From contig JARFIW010000884.1 of NCBI GenBank assembly GCA_036346225.1, forward strand, positions 2,684,501 through 2,748,500: a DNA stretch of 64,000 bases. The letters run 5' to 3'. This DNA comes from Platerodrilus igneus. Its lineage: Eukaryota; Arthropoda; Insecta; Coleoptera; Lycidae. The notes under the pieces were generated by a model that was not told the origin of the DNA, ran no database searches, and saw only the letters and a list, made by a program, of their open reading frames with translations. Below, in pieces: positions 58,941 through 64,000 of this stretch. A program made the translations under genes and the position numbers. Positions within the stretch are counted from its first letter, which is position 1. Each line of letters starts with the position of its first letter.

Positions 58941-60351
58941 AATATACAACAGAAGAAGCTGTTATTTTATCACTATGTACATCATATTAATTTTTGTTTG
59001 AAAAAAATATCACATTTTAATCACACAAATTTACAGAGCAGCATGGTGTTACGATATAGTGCCTTGTTTGACAGTAATGTACAGTAAGCTGTAATTCTGC
59101 CATTTTATTGCAGATCATTCCGTTTCAGTTTGGATTGTGGTTGCTTTATATTCATATTTTTCTATATTTTAAGCAAATAATATGCTTTCGAATTAACCTC
59201 TTTGTTTAAGAAATTTGTTTTTACATTACATACGAAATAAAAGTTTACTAGAAATTTTAAAAATTATTATTAGAGTAAGCAAAGATACAATGAATAACTA
59301 AGTGTTAAATCACACAATTTTGCAAGTTTGCATGTATGTATGTGTTTAAAATATTCGACAATGATGTATGTATTTATGTGCTGTTGTGTGCAAGTGCTTG
59401 TGCATGTATAAGTACAAGGTGCAAGAATTGTGTTCTTCGTCTCTGTGGACTAGCATTAGCTCTAATTTCTCCAACTACTTATACAACGAAACCAAGAAAC
59501 TTCCCACATGGTACCATTTTCAAGTTAAATTTATGTTCCCAAAATATTTTTAACTTTCTTTTAATTAAAATAATTGGAGGTTGTTATGATAAATTTTTGT
59601 TTATATAAAAATCATCAAACCTTTAAGCTGCAATATGGTGAAAACTAGTTACAGCTTGTGTTATCCTAAATAAATTGACTTTTAATTTGCGCCTCAAGTT
59701 ACAATTGCACACAGTTTACGATATGAACAAGTTTATATACTCAAAAGGCAAATATCTGATTAAAATAGATTTAAATCCAAAATGTAACAAGTTTAAGAAA
59801 TGTTGAGAACTGATAGTAATTTAATCATGTAAAACGATACAATTAAGAAAGTAAATTAAAATATAAACACAGTATGATAGTGCCTACATATGAACAGCAT
59901 CTGTGCACAACCTATTTCTGTCGCTTGTGTATTTCTTTTGAGAAAAAATATAATGTTAACCCTCCAGCAATAAATCTCACTATATAATTATGTTGTTGCA
60001 AAACAATTGTGTATATATTCCATAGTTTTAAATTCTTTCCAATTTCATTTCTACCTTTAACTGAAATAAAAATATATTGTTTCGACTTGATGTCCCAGTT
60101 TTAATGATTTGATTATGTAGTCTTTGTGTAGTAATAAGTTGCTAATACAAGACCATGCTGTTTATAAAGTTTTTACAGATCGAGGAATGCGATAAGTGGA
60201 AATAATTTTTGAAGACCTTAAACATAATCGAAAGTTCAGAAATCCATCTATAATTTGAAATTACTTCTTTTCCTTAAAAATTGGTGTTACACAACTACTC
60301 TTTATGTCTTCGGATAAACATCTAGTAGTAAGAGATAAATTAGAGTACATG
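58941..60351. other. no gene recognised
   Basis: AT-rich sequence without assignable frames or repeats. Confidence 0.4.
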
Positions 60352-60429
60352 TAAGCGTTTGCTGAGTGTATAAACGCAACCTGACACTAGTAAACGTTTG
60401 CTGAGTGTATAAACGCAACCTGACACTAG
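60352..60429. repeat. 39-bp tandem duplication
   Basis: Two adjacent 39-bp units (60352-60390 and 60391-60429), each containing GTTTGCTGAGTGTATAAACG, differ at one position. Confidence 0.95.
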
Positions 60430-61116
60430 TTTATCCTTTATTTTGATGTTGAAATTGAAGGTATCTACAGAAGTAAGTAACTAAGAAATGAATGTCAACT
60501 CTTGAACCAGTTTTTTTTTTTAAATTGAAATGAGCTATATCTATACAACTGTAAATGCTTTCCAAATATTAAGCCAACATATTTAGCGTCTTGTTCGAAA
60601 CAACTAGATTTACCATTTAATTGCATATGACGGAATATGATGATCCTTGCTTAAAGAATTTATATATTCAAAAATTTTTTCGAATTATTAATAGTTTTAT
60701 TATACATGTATATATTGTATAAAATATGTACGCATGATTTAGAAAAGTTTTTACACAGAAATCAAAGCAATGATAATTACAGATACCTAATTATGGTCAC
60801 TACACGAATATTTATAATGTCGAGTAATGTAACATCAAAATTAAAAACAAGAAACCTTGATTACTACTGAATTTAGTTAAGTATGAATGCCACCGGTGTT
60901 TTAAAACGCTGCTTTGTACTTTGTTGGGTACAGATGTTTGGTAACATAAGTATAGTAACATCGTATTTAATAAACAATCCTTTTGTTTCCTTATGCTGTC
61001 TAGTGTGATGTTCCTATAATGCTTTAAAATATGGGTAAGTAGAAGTTTCTCTTTCGGTTTTTGTATTTCCATCATTCCCTTAGTGCTTACTGTTTTTACA
61101 TCACAAGATTCTGTCT

Positions 61117-63166
61117 TAAAAGTAGATAATTTATTTTTGAGAGTGTAACGTCAGACTCAAAATTGCAATTTTATTAACCATCATTGGAACGAGTTAAGAT
61201 GTGAGGCAATTTTCAGAGAAGTACCCAGATTGGTGGACACTTCTGAACGAAAATCGAACGTTGTGCGGTACTTTATTATCTGGAACACTACTCAGTAAGA
61301 TGAAAATAACACTATATGAATCACATTTTACTAACTTCTTAGTATAATCAAACACTATATGAATCACATTTTACTAACTTCTCAGGATCATCAACAGGTT
61401 TTTAAGGACTTTATGATTGTGCCATACAAACTACAAAATTAGTTTTTGGGTATTACTTATAAGTTTATTTGAGAGGAATATCCACTATTTTTATTAATGC
61501 GCTATAAACTTGATGTTTTAAACACTTAGCAAATCCGTAACATCTGAATAAACAAGATCTTTCCTTAATGAAACTGCATTTATACATTTACCATTACAAA
61601 CAAAAAATTACCATTCTTATTTTGTTAGGTTAAGTGTTATATATTTTTAAATTTAAACAATTATAAATAACATAAAAACATGAATGTTAAGCCTTAACAA
61701 CAAGGGTTAATAATGAATTACTTTCATAGTAACCATTTTTTGAAGGTTATGTGTAACCCGTTTTGCATTAAAAAGCAATTAAAGTTTAAATTAATTGCCC
61801 CATGGATAACAGTAATTCATTTTTAATAGAGAATTTTCTAGAACATAAAAAGACGAGTCATGAGTATTTAAAAATGCGTCAAATTCGTATAAACTCATTA
61901 ATAAATAAACATTTTATTCCTAGAAGCAACCCGATCATTGAAAAAAACCTGCAAAATCCCGGGAGTAACTGATAAAAATAATTTATGAAATTTGCATTTA
62001 CTGTTGGAAGAACAGATACGCCACAATAATAGTATATATGAGACACAGACATATAGAACGCGTCACGGATAACTGGGACGAAATAACAAGGTAATAAAGC
62101 TCAACGATTTTAAGCGTTAATTGGTTTTTCCAATAACCTTGCATCATATGTTCCACATTTTTGGAAACAGATAAATTTGTATATAAAGGAAGCGTTTATT
62201 CATTTGAGAGGCATTCATTGATTAGATTCGAAGTCATTCGACTCTGAAATTAGATTTGAAATGTTATTTTAAAGCACGAGCTGTGGCTATGTGGAAATAG
62301 TATGTGAGTATGCAGTAAGCATATTATAATTTAATAGTGGCAAGGTTGCAAGGAATAAAGAAGCAATGTTTTACACATAACCTACAACGAAAAATGAAAA
62401 TTATTAAGTACAAGAGGGAAAGTCCTTCAAGATAACGCTATTTTAAAGATTTTATTAAATAATCAACAGGAAGATTTAACCAGAAATGTACATTGGTAAT
62501 TGCTGTTTGAAATGAGAATTTTTTTATGGAGAACCTTGTAAGTGAATTTGACGTCAATTTAAAATAAGAAGATAATTTATTACAAGGACCGTTTTGTGGA
62601 TTCTGGATGTATCACTTATAGATTTATTTTTAACTGATGTATATTTAATGTAAGGTATAATAATAAGTGTTAATCATATAATAATTTTATGTAAAGAGCT
62701 GTACCAGGAGATTTTGTGATCAGAGTTCGAAATATTCTGACCTTTTAATAGATTATCGGTCAAGAATTTTGCTGGCCAAAACAAATCTTACAAGCGTGGA
62801 AATAATCATAACCAGATAAATCATATTCAAAAGAATAAATTAATTGTGTAAATTTAAAATAAGGTAAGCAACAATTTTTGTTTGTATTCAATACTTCTTA
62901 GACATTATTTTACGATTGAAAGAAATAATGTTGTAAATGTTCTAAATGCTTTTGTATGAGAGATAATATTTAATACTGTATAAATGCGTTGTAATATTGT
63001 TGTTTGATTTCATTTTGAAAAACTCCGTCAATTCCATTGAGCTAACCAGGCAAAATTATAAAGGAAGGTAAGTGAATAAATTCAAGTTAAACAAAATTGC
63101 TGTATCTTTATCAAAGCACTCTTTTAGTAACGCCCTAAAGCAAGGCGTTGTCACAGCACTCTTTCA
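61117..63166 (+). repeat. GypB-family LTR (L6), plus orientation
   Basis: Its right part matches the GypB 5' LTR read on the minus strand (TTGAGCTA..CAGG, AAGGAAGGTAAG) and ends with TTGTCACAGCACTCTTT at 63148-63164. A TATA-like TTTGTATATAAAGG at 62187-62200 aligns with the TATA region of L4, and a CATTCAT-TTCG context follows in both. The left edge is extrapolated from the L4 length and is uncertain. Confidence 0.55.
61308..61382. repeat. short direct repeat, 32 bp, period 43
   Basis: 61308-61339 and 61351-61382 are identical (contain CACTATATGAATCACATTTT), separated by 11 bp. Confidence 0.9.
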
Positions 63167-63191
63167 ACGGCACCTCAACATGCGGGGCCTT
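63166..63191 (+). promoter_or_regulatory. primer-binding-site-like sequence after L6
   Basis: ACGGCACCTCAACATGCGGGG directly follows the LTR end and resembles TGGCGCCCAACGTGGGGC with two one-base insertions and transitions. Confidence 0.45.
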
Positions 63192-63202
63192 ATCACAGTA
63201 AT

Positions 63203-63630
63203 AAGATAGTATTTATCAACTTACCTTGCGTAATTAAATACCTAAAATATTTATATATTTAATTCTTGGCTTATAAATTTTGAGCAATGCTTCCTATCTG
63301 TAACTGACATAAGTCAAAAAATTCACAATGTCCGATATGATCGACAAAAATGCCAAACGTAATTGAAAGTGTATAGTGGTGTACACGATTTAAATTTGTA
63401 AATTTTCCAATTATCATAATCGGCCTCGATGGCATAACTGGTAAACGCATGGTCCTAGATAGACGAAGATATAGGTTCAAGTTCTGTCTAAGATCTTATA
63501 TTTTCCATCTTTCAATTACTAACTCGATTTAAAATGATCGTTTGGGCTTTGCATAAAAGTCTAAGTTATTATTTCATGTTATTCACTGTAATACAATAGT
63601 ATTTATCAACTTACCTTGTGTAACTAACTA

Positions 63631-63635
<5 letters not shown>
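63203..63635. repeat. direct repeat pair around the tRNA-like sequence
   Basis: AGTATTTATCAACTTACCTT followed by GCGTAATTAAATACC at about 63209-63243 recurs as the same 20 bases followed by GTGTAACTAACTACC at 63598-63634. The tRNA-like sequence lies between the copies. Confidence 0.85.
63423..63494 (+). other. tRNA-like sequence (tRNA fossil or SINE head)
   Basis: An A-box-like TGGCATAACTGG starts at 63430 and a B-box-like GGTTCAAGTTC at 63474, 44 nt apart as in a tRNA. The T arm can pair (ATAGG with TCTGT), but the acceptor stem pairs poorly. Best read as a decayed tRNA gene or the head of a tRNA-derived SINE. Confidence 0.4.
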
Positions 63636-63678
<43 letters not shown>

Positions 63679-63680
63679 TA
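63634..63680. repeat. (TA)n microsatellite
   Basis: TA dinucleotides with one ACATATA break, directly following the second direct-repeat copy. Confidence 0.95.
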
Positions 63681-63707
63681 TAGCAGTGGTCTTGCCTGGA
63701 AAGAAGC

Positions 63708-63738
63708 CCTAAAATCGAGCCCCAATGTTGGGTTGCAT
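63708..63738 (-). promoter_or_regulatory. primer-binding-site-like sequence, minus strand
   Basis: The minus strand reads TGCAACCCAACATTGGGGC, then TCGATTTTAG, close to TGGCGCCCAACGTGGGGC plus a CGA-leader as in GypA and GypB. An LTR would lie to the right (63739 to the window end); its far edge is outside the window. Confidence 0.55.
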
Positions 63739-64000
63739 AAAAATGCAGTGTCTTCTAGATACAAATCATGCTCCAGCAATTGGCATCTAAATAAAACTTC
63801 GTGACAAATTTCGTGTTTTGCTTATAATATGTTCTAGTTTGATATTTATAATAATTGCTTCTCCAAGTTGATCTACCACGGCTACTCATGTACCCTACCT
63901 CCTAGGATATACTTACCCAAACTACACATTCTTTCAACACCTTTACACACAACAAAATACAAAAATAAAATAAAATCCTTGGACAAACACACTCTTTTAT

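Noticed and set aside
1..64000. CRISPR arrays, operons and bacterial-type ribosome binding sites
   Set aside because: No regularly spaced repeats of that kind; spliced genes and LINE/LTR elements show this is eukaryotic DNA.

Overview
The window looks like AT-rich nuclear DNA of an arthropod, most likely an insect. It has spliced genes with short GT-AG introns, one very long intron, and many layers of decayed transposable elements. There is no sign of bacterial gene organisation. All calls come from reading the sequence and conceptual translations; no database search was run.

Host genes: (1) A minus-strand gene for a two-finger matrin-type zinc-finger protein, resembling Drosophila CG9776 and vertebrate ZNF318. 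Six exons run from 54258 down to a stop at 37398. They join in phase into 875 codons including the stop, across a 13.4-kb intron; the first exon(s) were not found. (2) A plus-strand three-exon fragment (4111-4995) that reads as the C-terminal part and last RRM of RNPC3 (U11/U12-65K), with one frame break at a 45-nt intron. A hypothetical ORF (48640-49173) and an exon-like piece (3088-3177) are unassigned.

0-5 kb: BED-type hAT fossil (minus), DDE transposase fossil (plus), RNPC3-like gene. 5.8-10.2 kb: a minus-strand LINE with a dead RT, interrupted by a fragment of a tyrosine-recombinase protein and by an RTE-like LINE bounded by an 11-bp target duplication. 10.2-16.3 kb: a plus-strand LINE tail, a DDE transposase fossil, a DUF7869-type N-terminal fragment with a small intron, degenerate tandem repeats, a Gypsy pol scrap and another LINE tail.

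16.4-36 kb: a nest of LTR retrotransposons. GypA (19714-27926, minus) keeps gag, protease and part of RT; its 5' LTR carries a Tc1/mariner-superfamily transposon with perfect 30-bp inverted repeats. GypB (about 28018-35830, minus) is a related older copy. It is split by the 3' end of a third element, GypC (plus, 30858-32287), which encodes an OARD1/TARG1-like macro domain plus a CCCH finger after integrase and has a clean 539-bp LTR. Several LTRs abut (TA)n tracts.

36-54 kb: the zinc-finger gene; its long intron holds a hAT fossil and a 1.6-kb inverted repeat. 55-59 kb: a DUF7869-type coding region (minus) and a Crypton-like tyrosine-recombinase coding region (plus) lie head to head, both broken. 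60-64 kb: short tandem duplications, another GypB-family LTR, two facing primer-binding-site-like sequences and a tRNA-like sequence.

Most coding signal belongs to mobile elements, nearly all inactivated. The strongest candidates for something little described are the retrotransposon macro-domain/CCCH ORF and the head-to-head recombinase/DUF7869 pair, for which other fragments occur at 6.5 kb and 12.2 kb.
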